64,000 nucleotides of DNA from Burkholderiaceae bacterium (GCA_019234815.1 JAFALA010000046.1:53896-117895); one strand, 5' to 3'. Counted from the first letter of the stretch, positions 16,067-25,609 are shown. Numbers and translations are program-made. The notes: generated by a model from the sequence alone, not told the origin.

Positions 16067-17683
16067 TCAGTGGCTGGGTGCCGGCACGTTCCAGCGTTTA
16101 CCGACCTCGCCACGGCTGTTGACGCTTTCCAGGTTGACGCCGAAGCCCCACAGCCGCGCCACATGCTTGAGCACTTCTTGTGCGCCGTCGTCGAGCGGCC
16201 TGTCCTGGTGCTGGGTGTGGCGCAGGGTCAGCGAGCGGTCGCCTCGCAGGTTGACGTTCCAGACCTGGATGTTGGGCTCGCGGGTGGAGAGGTCGTACTG
16301 GCGGCTCAGCGCTTCGCGCACATGCTGGTAGCCGCTGTCGTCATGGATGGCGGAGATGTAGTAGTCGGACTGCTTTTCGTCGTCGACGATGGAGAACAGG
16401 CGGAACTCGCGCATCAGGTTCGGACTCAAGTATTGGCCGATGAAGCTTTCGTCCTTGTAGTTGCGCATGGCGTGGTGCAGCGTCGGCAGCCAGGGCGCGC
16501 CGGCAATGTCGGGGAACCAGCGGCGGTCTTCTTCGGTCGGATGCTCGCAGATGCGCTTGATGTCGGTGTACATCGCGAAGCCCAGCGCATAGGGATTGAG
16601 GTTGGCCATGGGCTGCTGCGCAATCACGTTGGTGTGCGACTTGAGCCATTCGATCATCATGCCGTCCGACAGGTAGCCGTCGTCGTACATCTGATTGAGC
16701 AGGCGGTGGTGCCAGAAGGTGGCCCAGCCTTCGTTCATCACCTGGGTCTGGCGCTGCGGGTAGAAGTATTGCGCGATCTTGCGCACGATGCGGACGATTT
16801 CCCGTTGCCAGGGCTCCAGCAGCGGCGCGTTCTTCTCGATGAAATAGAGCAGGTTCTCCTGCGGCTCCTCGGGAAAGCGGCGCGCTTCCTGGGCCTCGGT
16901 GTCCTTCTCGGTGCGCCGGGGCAGGGTGCGCCAGAGGTCGTTGATCTGCTGCTGCGCGTAGCTCAGGCGGTCCTCGCGCCGGGCCTGCTCCTGGGCCAGC
17001 GAAAGCTTGGCCGGGCGGCGGTAGCGGTCCACGCCGTAGTTCATCAGCGCGTGGCAGGAGTCCAGCATCTGTTCGACGGTTTCCATGCCATAGCGCTCCT
17101 CGCAGTCGGCGACATAGTTCTTGGCATAGACCAGGTAGTCGATGATGCTCGATGCGTCCGTCCACATGCGGAACAGGTAGTTGCCCTTGAAGAAGCTGTT
17201 GTGGCCGTAGCAGGCATGCGCGATCACCAGGGCCTGCATGGCCATGGTGTTCTCTTCCATCAGGTAGGCGATGCAGGGGTCGGAGTTGATGACGATCTCG
17301 TAGGCCAGGCCCATCTGGCCGCGCTTGTAGTTGCGTTCGGTGGCGATGAATTCCTTGCCGTAGCTCCAGTGCCGGTAATTGACCGGCATGCCCACCGAGG
17401 CGTAGGCGTCCATCATCTGCTCGGCGGTGATGATCTCGAGCTGGTTGGCGTAGGTGTCCAGCCCGAAGCGTTCGGCCGTCTGGCGAATGACCTCGTGGTA
17501 TTCCTCGATCAACTCGAAGGTCCAGTCGCTGGGCGAGGGCAGCGTTTGCGTCGGGCGTACCAGCAGAGGTTTCATGTGTTGCAGGGGTTGGGGGCCGCGC
17601 CGGCCGCCGAGTTCGTGGCGGTTGGTGCCGCGCGTATGGCCGCACTGGCGGCGGTTTTCAAGATCGTGGGACAGCGGGCTCAT
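16067..17683 (-). CDS. spoVR: SpoVR/YcgB family protein
   Basis: A 538-residue cytoplasmic protein of the SpoVR family: SDWTFELIEEYHEVIRQTAE start, HACYGHNSFFKGNYLFR, and MNEGWATFWHHRLLNQMYD with the H-N-E type residues that are invariant. Its biochemical role is unknown; the family is linked to cortex formation in Bacillus and to stress/stationary-phase programmes in proteobacteria. The ATG overlaps the stop of the upstream yeaH-type gene (ATGA). Together with that gene and prkA it forms the conserved three-gene prkA-yeaH-spoVR module. About 37 residues precede the conserved region, so an internal start (MKPLLVRP at about 17572) is possible. Confidence 0.93.
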   Translation of the reverse strand: MSPLSHDLENRRQCGHTRGTNRHELGGRRGPQPLQHMKPLLVRPTQTLPSPSDWTFELIEEYHEVIRQTAERFGLDTYANQLEIITAEQMMDAYASVGMPVNYRHWSYGKEFIATERNYKRGQMGLAYEIVINSDPCIAYLMEENTMAMQALVIAHACYGHNSFFKGNYLFRMWTDASSIIDYLVYAKNYVADCEERYGMETVEQMLDSCHALMNYGVDRYRRPAKLSLAQEQARREDRLSYAQQQINDLWRTLPRRTEKDTEAQEARRFPEEPQENLLYFIEKNAPLLEPWQREIVRIVRKIAQYFYPQRQTQVMNEGWATFWHHRLLNQMYDDGYLSDGMMIEWLKSHTNVIAQQPMANLNPYALGFAMYTDIKRICEHPTEEDRRWFPDIAGAPWLPTLHHAMRNYKDESFIGQYLSPNLMREFRLFSIVDDEKQSDYYISAIHDDSGYQHVREALSRQYDLSTREPNIQVWNVNLRGDRSLTLRHTQHQDRPLDDGAQEVLKHVARLWGFGVNLESVNSRGEVGKRWNVPAPSH

Positions 17684-18969
17684 GGGCTGGCTCCTTCCTT
17701 CTTGAACAGATCGCGGAAGACCGGATAAATCTGCGCCACCTCGACGGCCTTGCGCATGGCGAAGTGCGGAACATCCTCGGCCAGCTTGACGTATTCCTCC
17801 CACAGGTTCTGTTCGGCCTCGGCCACCTGCACATAGGCGAAATAGCGGCACCGGGGCAGGATCTGGTTGGCCAGCAGCTCGCGGCAGCGGCCGCTGTCGT
17901 GATGCCAGTTGTCGCCGTCGCTGGCCTGGGCGGCGTAGATGTTCCACTCGCTCGGCGAGTAGCGCGCCTTGATGATCTGTTCCATCAGCACCAGCGCGCT
18001 GGAGACCACCGTGCCGCCCGTTTCGGTGGCATGGAAGAACTCCTGTTCGTTGACCTCCTGCGCCTGAGTGTGGTGGCGGATGAAGACCACGTCGATCTTG
18101 TCGTAATGCCGGGTCAGGAACAGGTAGAGCAGGATGAAGAAGCGCTTGGCCAGTTCCTTGCGCGACTCGTCCATCGAGCCCGAGACATCCATCAGGCAGA
18201 ACATCACGGCACGCGTCGAAGGCACGGGCACGCGCACGCGGTTACGGAAGCGCAGGTCGATCGGGTCCAGGAACGGAATGCGCGCGATGCGCTGGCGCAG
18301 CTCCGCAATGCGCGCTTGCGTTTCCTCGATCAGGGCCTTGAGCTCCATCAGGCCGGGCTGGTTGAGCGCGTCGCGTTGCAGCACGGCCAGCCGCTCCTCG
18401 AGCTCGTGCAGTTCACGGCGCTTGTCCATGCCCAGGGCGATGCGCCGGCCCAAAGCCCCGCGCATGGAGCGCAGCACATGCAGGTTGGTGGGCGTGCCGT
18501 CACTGGTGTAGCCGGCGCGGTGCGACTTCCATTCCGGCACTTCGGCCAGCTGGGTGCGGGTCAGGTTGGGCAGGGCGAGATCTTCGAAGAAGACCTGCAT
18601 GAACTCCTCGCGGCTGAGGTGAAACACGAAGTCGTCCTCGCCCTCGCCGCTGTCGCTGGCCTGGCTGCCGCCCTGGCCTTGGCCGCCGCCCTTGGGCTTG
18701 GGCAGGCGGTCGCCCTTCATATGCTCGGTATTGCCGGGGCGCACCACCTCGCGCACGCCGCCGTCGCCGTGGCCGAACACGGGCTCGCTCAAGTCTTTCT
18801 TGGGAATGTGCACATCCTCGCCGCGCTCGATGTCGCGGATGCCGCGGCCATCGACCGCGCGGCGTACCGCCTCGCGGATCTGGTCCTTGTGCCGGCGCAG
18901 GAAGCGCTCTCGATTGCCGATCGACTTGTTCTTGCCTGACAGCCGTCTATCGATGATTTGCTGCAACAT
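17680..18969 (-). CDS. yeaH: YeaH/YhbH family VWA-domain protein (DUF444)
   Basis: A 429-residue protein of the YeaH/YhbH family. It has a charged, Gly/Gln-rich low-complexity segment near residues 80-110 and a C-terminal von Willebrand A-like domain with the MIDAS motif LMDVSGSMDES (DxSxS). A coiled-coil stretch (about 180-225, LEERLAVLQRDALNQ) precedes the VWA domain. These proteins are cotranscribed with PrkA kinase and SpoVR and act in nutrient-stress responses. ATG 18969 (MLQQIIDRR) fits family starts better than the TTG at 18975. The stop overlaps the spoVR start. Confidence 0.93.
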   Translation of the reverse strand: MLQQIIDRRLSGKNKSIGNRERFLRRHKDQIREAVRRAVDGRGIRDIERGEDVHIPKKDLSEPVFGHGDGGVREVVRPGNTEHMKGDRLPKPKGGGQGQGGSQASDSGEGEDDFVFHLSREEFMQVFFEDLALPNLTRTQLAEVPEWKSHRAGYTSDGTPTNLHVLRSMRGALGRRIALGMDKRRELHELEERLAVLQRDALNQPGLMELKALIEETQARIAELRQRIARIPFLDPIDLRFRNRVRVPVPSTRAVMFCLMDVSGSMDESRKELAKRFFILLYLFLTRHYDKIDVVFIRHHTQAQEVNEQEFFHATETGGTVVSSALVLMEQIIKARYSPSEWNIYAAQASDGDNWHHDSGRCRELLANQILPRCRYFAYVQVAEAEQNLWEEYVKLAEDVPHFAMRKAVEVAQIYPVFRDLFKKEGASP

Positions 18970-19002
18970 GGTCAAACATCCCAGTTGTAGTCAGCGACTC
19001 AT

Positions 19003-20925
19003 TCAAGAGCTTTTGCGGACTCGCAGGTACCACTCGCACAACAAACGAACCTGCTTGGCCGTGTAGCCCTTGTCGACCATGCGCTGCACGAAGTTCTCGT
19101 GCTTCTTGGCCTCGTCGGCGCTGGCCTTGGCGTTGAAGCTGATGACGGGCAGCAACTCCTCGGTGTTGGAGAACATCTTCTTCTCGATCACCGTGCGCAG
19201 CTTTTCGTAGCTGGTCCAGGTCGGATTCTTGCCGGCATTGTTGGCGCGCGCGCGCAGCACGAAGTTGACGATCTCGTTGCGGAAGTCCTTGGGATTGCTG
19301 ATGCCGGCGGGCTTCTCGATCTTTTCCAGTTCCGCGTTCAGCGCCGAGCGGTCGAACACTTCGCCGGTGTCGGTGTCGCGGTACTCCTGGTCCTGGATCC
19401 AGTAGTCGGCGTAGGTCACGTAGCGGTCGAAGATGTTCTGCCCGTACTCGCTGTAGCTTTCCAGGTAGGCGGTCTGGATCTCCTTGCCGATGAACTCGGC
19501 ATAGCGCGGCGCCAGCGACTCCTTGATGAAGCCCACGTAGCGCTGCTCGGTCTCGGCCGGGAACTGCTCGCGCTCGATCTGCTGCTCCAGCACGTACATC
19601 AGGTGCACCGGATTGGCCGCCACTTCGCTGGAGTCGAAGTTGAAGACCTTGGACAGGATCTTGTAGGCAAAGCGCGTCGAGATGCCGGTCATGCCCTCGT
19701 CGACGCCGGCATAGTCGCGGTACTCCTGGTAGCTCTTGGCGCGCGGGTCGGTGTCCTTCAGCGACTCGCCGTCGTAGACCTGCATCTTCGAGTACAGCGA
19801 TGAGTTCTCGGGCTCCTTCAGGCGCGTCAGGATGGAGAACTGGCTCATCATCTTGAGCGTGCCGGGCGCGCACTTGGCCTCGGACAATGAAGAGCCGCGG
19901 ATCAGCTTTTCGTAGATCTTGACCTCCTCGCTGACGCGCAGGCAGTAGGGCACCTTGACGATGTAGATGCGGTCCAGGAAGGCCTCGTTGTTCTTGTTGT
20001 TGCGGAAGCTCTTCCACTCGCTCTCGTTGCTGTGCGCGAGGACGATGCCGTCGAAGGGGATCGCGCCGAAGCCCTCGGTGCCTTTGAAATTGCCTTCCTG
20101 CGTGGCGGTCAGCAAGGGGTGCAGCACCTTGATCGGCGCCTTGAACATTTCGACGAACTCCAGCAGGCCCTGGTTGGCCAGGCACAGGCCGCCCGAGTAG
20201 CTGTAGGCATCGGGGTCGTCCTGCGCGAAGGTCTCGAGCTTGCGGATGTCGACCTTGCCGACCAGGCTGGAGATGTCCTGGTTGTTCTCGTCGCCCGGCT
20301 CGGTCTTGGCCACGCCGATCTGCTTGAGCACGCTCGGATAGCGCTTGATGACCTTGAAGCGGCGGATGTCGCCGCCGAACTCGTCCAGGCGCTTGACGGC
20401 CCAGGGGCTCATGATGCGGTTCAGGTAGCGGCGCGGGATGCCGTATTCGCGCTCCAGCAGGGCGCCGTCTTCCTCGGCGTTGAACAGGCCCAGCGGACTT
20501 TCGTTGACCGGCGAGCCGGCCAGCGTGTAGAAGGGCACGTTCTCCATCAGCTGCTTGAGGCGCTCGGCGATCGAGCTCTTGCCGCCGCCAACGGGCCCGA
20601 GCAGGTAGAGGATCTGCTTCTTCTCCTCCAGCCCCTGCGCGGCATGGCGGAAGTAGCTGACCACCTGTTCGATGGCGTCCTCCATGCCGTAGAACTCGGC
20701 GAAGGCGGGATAGATCTTGATGGTCTTGTTGGCGAAGATTCGCGACAGGCGCGGATCGTTGCGCGTGTCCACGCTCTGCGGGTCGCCAATGGCCTGCAGC
20801 ATGCGCTCCGGTGCGGTTGCGTAAGCCAGGGGGTTGCGCTTGCACTCGGCGAGGTAGTCTTCCAGACTGAGTTCCTCGACGCGGGTGCGCTCGTAGCGGG
20901 CGGTGAAGCTGCTGATGACGTCCAT
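19003..20925 (-). CDS. prkA: PrkA/YeaG serine protein kinase
   Basis: A 640-residue PrkA-family protein: an AAA+ module at about residues 70-380 with Walker A GPVGGGKS at 110-117, then the PrkA C-terminal domain related to a kinase fold. Family members act as serine kinases (and as an AAA protease in Bacillus) in stationary-phase and nitrogen-starvation responses. A strong AGGAGGT ribosome-binding site sits upstream of ATG 20925. It is the first gene of the prkA-yeaH-spoVR operon with a 33-bp gap to yeaH. I looked for a sigma-54 promoter upstream and did not find one. Confidence 0.96.
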   Translation of the reverse strand: MDVISSFTARYERTRVEELSLEDYLAECKRNPLAYATAPERMLQAIGDPQSVDTRNDPRLSRIFANKTIKIYPAFAEFYGMEDAIEQVVSYFRHAAQGLEEKKQILYLLGPVGGGKSSIAERLKQLMENVPFYTLAGSPVNESPLGLFNAEEDGALLEREYGIPRRYLNRIMSPWAVKRLDEFGGDIRRFKVIKRYPSVLKQIGVAKTEPGDENNQDISSLVGKVDIRKLETFAQDDPDAYSYSGGLCLANQGLLEFVEMFKAPIKVLHPLLTATQEGNFKGTEGFGAIPFDGIVLAHSNESEWKSFRNNKNNEAFLDRIYIVKVPYCLRVSEEVKIYEKLIRGSSLSEAKCAPGTLKMMSQFSILTRLKEPENSSLYSKMQVYDGESLKDTDPRAKSYQEYRDYAGVDEGMTGISTRFAYKILSKVFNFDSSEVAANPVHLMYVLEQQIEREQFPAETEQRYVGFIKESLAPRYAEFIGKEIQTAYLESYSEYGQNIFDRYVTYADYWIQDQEYRDTDTGEVFDRSALNAELEKIEKPAGISNPKDFRNEIVNFVLRARANNAGKNPTWTSYEKLRTVIEKKMFSNTEELLPVISFNAKASADEAKKHENFVQRMVDKGYTAKQVRLLCEWYLRVRKSS

Positions 20926-21338
20926 GCTGACCTCCTTGTACGGGGAAGATGTCGCCCGGGCACGAGACCCCGATGCAACAACTGGGAAGTTTTGGTGACG
21001 TCCTTATCGCGGGGCGTCATCAGAGCTTTCCGGGGTCAGCGTGCAGTGTCAGCTTCAATGATGGCAGGCTGTTGCTAAGCTCGAAATAGCAGGCGCTTCG
21101 CCATCAAAATCAAATCATCGTGAGCCTATGCTACGCCCAACTCGAGCGGCGTGCGCGGTCACAAGGGCTGACCCCCCTCGAACAGGTTGGAATCGCGCCA
21201 CTTTCACACGCTGTCCGGCGTTCTTGCATTAAGCTTTGTAATGCAGATTCGTTTTGCGCCGCAGCAAGTGGACGTAAACGAAAGTGCGGCAGAGAGGTGT
21301 GGCAGAGAAGTGCGACAGAGAAGCGCGATGGCGCCGTG
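20926..21338. other. intergenic region between prkA and parB
   Basis: This 413-bp stretch lies upstream of prkA and downstream of parB. It must hold the prkA promoter but no clear -35/-10 pair stands out. It carries three 13-bp tandem repeats (21285-21323). No RNA gene or coding frame is convincing. Confidence 0.5.
21285..21323. repeat. three imperfect 13-bp tandem repeats
   Basis: Consecutive units TGCGGCAGAGAGG, TGTGGCAGAGAAG and TGCGACAGAGAAG, differing at one to three positions, end 15 bp before the parB stop. They could be a protein-binding array or a chance slippage product. Confidence 0.5.
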
Positions 21339-22250
21339 TCAATCGGGCTGCGGGCCGCGCAGCCTGTCGATCAGGCCATTAAGTTCGTCGAGCGATCCGA
21401 ACTGGATGCTGACCTCGCCCTGCTCGCCGCGCTTGGTGCGCTTCTTCACATGAATCTCGACCTGCGCCGTCAGCAGATCGGACAGTTCTTCTTCGAGCCT
21501 GAGCACGTCGCGGCCCTTGCTGTTCTTGACGCGCAGCAAGGGCGTCTGGCGTCCGGCGCCCTGGCGCTGCACGAGTTTTTCGGCCTCGCGCACGCTGAGC
21601 TTCTTGGCGGCGATCTCGGTCGCACAGGTGATCTGGTGCGCGCCGTCCAGGCCCAGCAGGGCGCGGGCATGGCCCATGTCGATGTCGCCGGCCATCAGCA
21701 TGTTCTGCACGGGTCCGGACAGTTGCAGCAGGCGCAGCAGGTTGCTGGCGGCGCTGCGCGAACGGCCCACGGCCTGCGCCGCCTGTTCGTGCGTGAGGCC
21801 GAACTCGTCGACCAGGCGCTTGATGCCTTGCGCTTCTTCCAGCGGATTGAGATCCTCGCGCTGGATGTTTTCGATCAGCGCCATCACCGCCGCGGCCTCG
21901 TCGGGCACCGCCTTGACCAGCACCGGCACCTCGCGCAAGCCGGCCAGCTTGGCGGCGCGGAAACGGCGCTCGCCGGCAATGATCTCGTAGCGCGCGCCGT
22001 TGGCGGTTTCGTCCGACAGCGGGCGCACCAAGATAGGCTGCATGATGCCTTGCGACTTGATGCTTTCTGCCAGTTCGTACAGCGAGCCCTCGTCCATGCG
22101 CGTGCGCGGCTGGTACTTGCCGGCCTGCATCAGTTCGAGGCGCAAGGTGCTGGGTTCGCCTTCGCGCTGCGCGCTGACGTTGTCGCTGACTTTGGGGCCG
22201 AGCAGGGCCTCCAGGCCCATGCCGAGCCCCTTGGGTTTTTTGGTGACCAT
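21339..22250 (-). CDS. parB: chromosome-partitioning protein ParB
   Basis: A 303-residue CTP-dependent DNA clamp that loads at parS and spreads to form the segregation complex. Seen: KPKGLGMGLEALLG N-terminus (the ParA-contacting region), the ParB/Srx domain with GERRFRAAKLAG (the CTP-binding GERRxRA motif), a central HTH (LTHEQAAQAVGRSRSAASN), and a C-terminal dimerisation segment with a charged linker. Start ATG 22250. Unlike the usual arrangement it is not directly after parA: a hydrolase, argC and a GNAT gene lie between. Two parS sites are present in rsmG and mnmG. Confidence 0.96.
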   Translation of the reverse strand: MVTKKPKGLGMGLEALLGPKVSDNVSAQREGEPSTLRLELMQAGKYQPRTRMDEGSLYELAESIKSQGIMQPILVRPLSDETANGARYEIIAGERRFRAAKLAGLREVPVLVKAVPDEAAAVMALIENIQREDLNPLEEAQGIKRLVDEFGLTHEQAAQAVGRSRSAASNLLRLLQLSGPVQNMLMAGDIDMGHARALLGLDGAHQITCATEIAAKKLSVREAEKLVQRQGAGRQTPLLRVKNSKGRDVLRLEEELSDLLTAQVEIHVKKRTKRGEQGEVSIQFGSLDELNGLIDRLRGPQPD

Positions 22251-22264
22251 GGGGGGATTGTCTC

Positions 22265-22840
22265 TTATTGCCTGGCGGCGTCCTGCAGCGCTTTCAGCAG
22301 GGCCAGGCCGTCGGGCCACGCGCCCAGTGCGGATTCGCTGTTGATGTGCCCCAAGGCCCCCGGCATCACGAGTTGCGAGCCCCAGTCGGCCGCCATCTGC
22401 GCGCCGCGCGCGGTCTCGCAATAGGGGTCGTCGCTGCTGACGACGGCCAGGCTTGCGAAAGGCAGGCGCTGGCGCCGGATGGGCCGCCAGTTGTGCAGTT
22501 GCGGCGGGGCTTGCTCGCGCTCCGTATCGGGTGGCGCCACCAGCAGCGCGGCTCCGACGCGGTGGGTGTGGCGCGAATGCTCGGCCCAGGAGGCGACGAG
22601 CTGGCAGCCGAGGCTGTGCGCCACCAGGACGGCTTTTTCAGCGCCGGGTCCGGACAGGCGGGGGTCCTGCAGCAGCACCTCGTCCAGCCGCGCCATCCAG
22701 TCGCCGCGGCGCGGCCATTCCCAGTCTGATTGCTCGATGCGAGTGAAGCCGAATTCGCGTTCCCAATGGCTTTGCCAATGGTCGGGGCCGGAGTTCAGCC
22801 AGCCTGGCAGCAGGTAGATGGGGTGGGGGAAGGGATCCAT
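22265..22840 (-). CDS. RBBP9/YdeN-type alpha/beta-hydrolase
   Basis: A 191-residue serine hydrolase of the RBBP9/YdeN family ([17 protein letters not shown] start, nucleophile Ser in VAHSLGC, late Asp in SSDDPYC, and His in LGHIN). Substrate unknown. Small hydrolases of this type occur near parAB in other betaproteobacteria, which supports a conserved neighbourhood rather than a shared function. It lies 14 bp upstream of parB on the same strand and probably starts the parB transcript. The gene is divergent from argC across 155 bp. ATG 22840 gives the family start. Confidence 0.88.
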   Translation of the reverse strand: MDPFPHPIYLLPGWLNSGPDHWQSHWEREFGFTRIEQSDWEWPRRGDWMARLDEVLLQDPRLSGPGAEKAVLVAHSLGCQLVASWAEHSRHTHRVGAALLVAPPDTEREQAPPQLHNWRPIRRQRLPFASLAVVSSDDPYCETARGAQMAADWGSQLVMPGALGHINSESALGAWPDGLALLKALQDAARQ

Positions 22841-22995
22841 GGGCCGAGAGTGATTGCGCGAGCCGCTTGACCCGCATCGCGGCCGCCATGTTATTGCATG
22901 GGGTTTGGCGTCTCCAACGAAGAGATCCAAGGAATGAGCCTCGATTTCCGATTCATGGACAATCGGAATCAATCAATCATTGTGCTGGAGCAAAA

Positions 22996-23937
22996 ATGAC
23001 TTACACCGTGTTCGTGGACGGCCAGGAAGGTACGACGGGCCTGCGTATCCATGAGTACCTGGCGCAGCGCAGCGACATCGAGGTCCTGCGAATTGATGCC
23101 GACAAACGCAAGGCCGCGGCCGAGCGCGCGCGCCTGCTGAATGCTGCCGACGTGGCCTTCTTGTGCCTGCCTGACGCGGCCTCGCGCGAGGCCGCGGCCA
23201 TGGTCAGCAACCCCAGGACCTGCCTGATCGATGCCAGCACGGCGCACCGTACCGTGCCGGGTTGGGCCTTTGGCCTGCCCGAGTTGTGCGCGGGCCAGCG
23301 CGAGGCTCTGCGTGAGTCCAAGCGCATTGCCAATCCGGGCTGCCATGCCAGCGCCTTTATCCTGGCGCTGCGGCCCCTCGTCGATGCCGGTCTGCTCGCA
23401 GCGGATGCGCGGGTGTCGGCCACGTCCATTACCGGTTATTCAGGCGGCGGCAAGAGCATGATCGCGCAGTACGAAGCCGGCGGCGACGCCAAGCTGAACG
23501 CGCCGCGGCCCTATGCGCTGGGCCTGGCGCACAAGCACCTGCCGGAGATGATGCGTTACACGGGGCTGCAGGCGGCACCCGTGTTCATGCCCATCGTCGG
23601 GCCCTTCTACAAGGGGCTGGTGGTGACCGTGCCGCTGCACCTGAGCCAGCTGCGCGCCGGCACCACGCCGGCCCAGGTGCGCGAGGCGCTGGCGGCGCAC
23701 TACGAGGGCGAGCGCTTCATTCGCGTGATGCCGCTGCATGATGCGGCCACGCTGGAAGAAGGCTTCTTCGACGCGCAGGCCTGCAATGACACGAACCGGG
23801 TCGACCTGTTCGTGTTCGGCAATGACGCGCAGGTGCTGGTGATGGCCCGCCTGGACAACCTCGGCAAGGGCGCGAGCGGGGCCGCCGTGCAGGCCATGAA
23901 TGTGCACCTGGGGGTCGATGAGGCCTTGGGCCTGTAA
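22996..23937 (+). CDS. argC: N-acetyl-gamma-glutamyl-phosphate reductase, type 2
   Basis: A 313-residue NADPH-dependent enzyme of arginine synthesis that reduces N-acetylglutamyl phosphate to the semialdehyde. The short type-2 length, the N-terminal [18 protein letters not shown] nucleotide-binding stretch, and catalytic Cys116 in NPGCHAS define it. ATG 22996 is the start; the longer upstream frame is non-coding in look. It is the only rightward gene inside the otherwise leftward par region and separates parA from parB, which is unusual. No other arginine genes are nearby. Confidence 0.95.
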   Translation: MTYTVFVDGQEGTTGLRIHEYLAQRSDIEVLRIDADKRKAAAERARLLNAADVAFLCLPDAASREAAAMVSNPRTCLIDASTAHRTVPGWAFGLPELCAGQREALRESKRIANPGCHASAFILALRPLVDAGLLAADARVSATSITGYSGGGKSMIAQYEAGGDAKLNAPRPYALGLAHKHLPEMMRYTGLQAAPVFMPIVGPFYKGLVVTVPLHLSQLRAGTTPAQVREALAAHYEGERFIRVMPLHDAATLEEGFFDAQACNDTNRVDLFVFGNDAQVLVMARLDNLGKGASGAAVQAMNVHLGVDEALGL

Positions 23938-24047
23938 TCGTTGCGGACTCGTGCAGAGTCGTCCTGGCAAGGCGGGTCAGCGCGGACAGTACAACAGGGT
24001 ACGGCAAGCTGGCCCAACGCGGCCAGGGCGACTTTGAGCGAGTCCGT

Positions 24048-24836
24048 TCAGTAGGCGGACGGGTCGGCGCTGCGGTAGTGGTATCGGTAGGCAGGGATGA
24101 AGCCCAGGCTACGATACAGCCTCAGCGCCACTTCGTTGTCAGAGCCCACCTGCAGATAGGCCTGCCGCGCACCTTGGGCATGCGCCTGCATCAGCAGGTG
24201 CTGGCAGAGCTGCCGTGCATGGCCCCGGCCGCGCAACTCGGTGGGCGTGAAGATGTCGTACAGGCCCACCAGGTGCTGTTCCTGGGCGATCTGGCCGCAG
24301 GCGAGCAGCGCGCCCTCAGCGTCGCGCAAGGCATAGCCCTGGTAGCGGACCGGCGAGAGGCGCATACGCTGTGCATGGGCCTGGATTTCGAGCGCCGTCG
24401 ATTGACGCAGCTGGCCGACCAGTTCGGCGTAGTCAGCAGCATCCAGCGCCTGCAGGGTGGCTGTGCCTTCAGGCTGGCGCAGCGCCGCCCACAACTCAGG
24501 CAGCAGCATCACGTCGGCGGCGTCGAAGGCATACCAGCCGCGCGCGGCCAGCTGCTGATCGAGATCGGCAGGGTGGCTGAACGGGGTGATGCGAATCACC
24601 AGGGGCAGGCCGGCGTTCTTGAAGCTGTGCTGGCAACGCGCCAGCAATTCAGTCAGCGGCGTCCGACCTTGGGCCAGGGCATTGACGCAGCGCGAGCGCT
24701 TGGCCTTGCCCGGCGAAAGGCGGATCAGCCAGCCGTCGAGCAGCTCTTGTTGCGGCGGTGCACTGGCGTTCAGGCCGGCGTCTTCGGCTTGTTGCGCCAG
24801 GTCCCTCAGTCCGTCGTTGAGCAGGGCGGCCAGCAT
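24048..24836 (-). CDS. GNAT-family N-acetyltransferase downstream of parA
   Basis: A 262-residue protein with a C-terminal GNAT domain (about residues 120-260): LLACGQIAQEQHLVGLYDIFT, then ELRGRGHARQLCQHLLMQAHAQGARQAYLQVGSDNEVALRLYRSLGF, the acetyl-CoA loop being RGRGHA. The N-terminal 110 residues are a second, more divergent GNAT-like half with EELLDGW-like and CVNALA segments, giving a tandem layout. It starts two bases after the parA stop, so it is cotranslated with parA. Substrate unknown. It converges on argC. Confidence 0.83.
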   Translation of the reverse strand: MLAALLNDGLRDLAQQAEDAGLNASAPPQQELLDGWLIRLSPGKAKRSRCVNALAQGRTPLTELLARCQHSFKNAGLPLVIRITPFSHPADLDQQLAARGWYAFDAADVMLLPELWAALRQPEGTATLQALDAADYAELVGQLRQSTALEIQAHAQRMRLSPVRYQGYALRDAEGALLACGQIAQEQHLVGLYDIFTPTELRGRGHARQLCQHLLMQAHAQGARQAYLQVGSDNEVALRLYRSLGFIPAYRYHYRSADPSAY

Positions 24837-24838
24837 GT

Positions 24839-25609
24839 TCACATCCGGGTGACCCGTTGCACCATTTCCTTGGCGAACTCGACAAAGGCCTGGGCGCCGC
24901 GCGAGGAGGGGTCGAACACCACGCCGGGCAGGCCGTAGCTGGGTGCCTCGGCCAGGCGCACATTGCGCGGAATCACGGTGTCGAACACCTTGTCGCCGAA
25001 GTGCGACTTGAGCTGTTCGCTGACCTGCTGCTGCAGCGTGATGCGGGGATCGAACATCACGCGCAGCAGGCCGATGATCTGCAGGTCCGGGTTCAGGTTG
25101 GCGTGGACCTGCTTGATGGTGTTGACCAGGTCGGACAGGCCCTCGAGCGCGAAGTACTCGCACTGCATGGGCACGACCACGCCGTGCGCGCTGCACAGGC
25201 CGTTGAGCGTCAGCATGGAAAGCGAGGGCGGGCAGTCGATCAGCACGAAGTCGTAGTCGGCGTGCACGGCCTTGATGGCCTGCTTGAGGCGGCGCTCGCG
25301 GCGCTCCAGCTCCACCAGCTCCACTTCGGCGCCCGCCAGTTCGCGATTGGCGCCCAGCACGTCGTAGCCGGCGCGCTCGCTGTGCTGCTTGGCCTCAAGG
25401 ATGCTGGCGCTTTCCAGCAGCACGTCGTACACGCTCATGGCCATGGCGCGCTTGTCGATGCCCGAACCCATGGTGGCGTTGCCTTGCGGGTCCAAGTCAA
25501 CGACCAGGACGCGCTGCCCGACCTTGGCCAGGCCTGCGGCCAGGTTGACCGTGGTGGTGGTCTTGCCGACACCGCCTTTTTGATTTGCAACGCAGAAAAT
25601 CTTGGCCAT
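24839..25609 (-). CDS. parA: chromosome-partitioning ATPase ParA (Soj)
   Basis: A 256-residue deviant-Walker ATPase that moves ParB-parS complexes on the nucleoid. KGGVGKTT (residues 11-18) is the deviant Walker A with the signature lysine, DLDPQGNATMG is the A' motif, and IDCPPSLSMLTLNG the Walker B. No N-terminal HTH is present, as usual for chromosomal ParA. ATG 25609. It follows rsmG by 67 bp on the same strand. It is about 2.6 kb away from parB. Confidence 0.97.
   Translation of the reverse strand: MAKIFCVANQKGGVGKTTTTVNLAAGLAKVGQRVLVVDLDPQGNATMGSGIDKRAMAMSVYDVLLESASILEAKQHSERAGYDVLGANRELAGAEVELVELERRERRLKQAIKAVHADYDFVLIDCPPSLSMLTLNGLCSAHGVVVPMQCEYFALEGLSDLVNTIKQVHANLNPDLQIIGLLRVMFDPRITLQQQVSEQLKSHFGDKVFDTVIPRNVRLAEAPSYGLPGVVFDPSSRGAQAFVEFAKEMVQRVTRM

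Noticed and set aside
17764..18939. 391-codon plus-strand open frame opposite yeaH
   Set aside because: Antisense shadow of the VWA-domain gene; Ala/His-rich with no motif.
20926..21060. Sigma-54 promoter upstream of prkA
   Set aside because: A TTGCAT-like sequence exists but no GG lies at the right spacing, so the -24/-12 pattern fails.
23938..24047. Terminator between argC and the GNAT gene
   Set aside because: A CTGGCC/GGCCAG hairpin at 24009-24026 is present but has no T run on either side; too weak to call.
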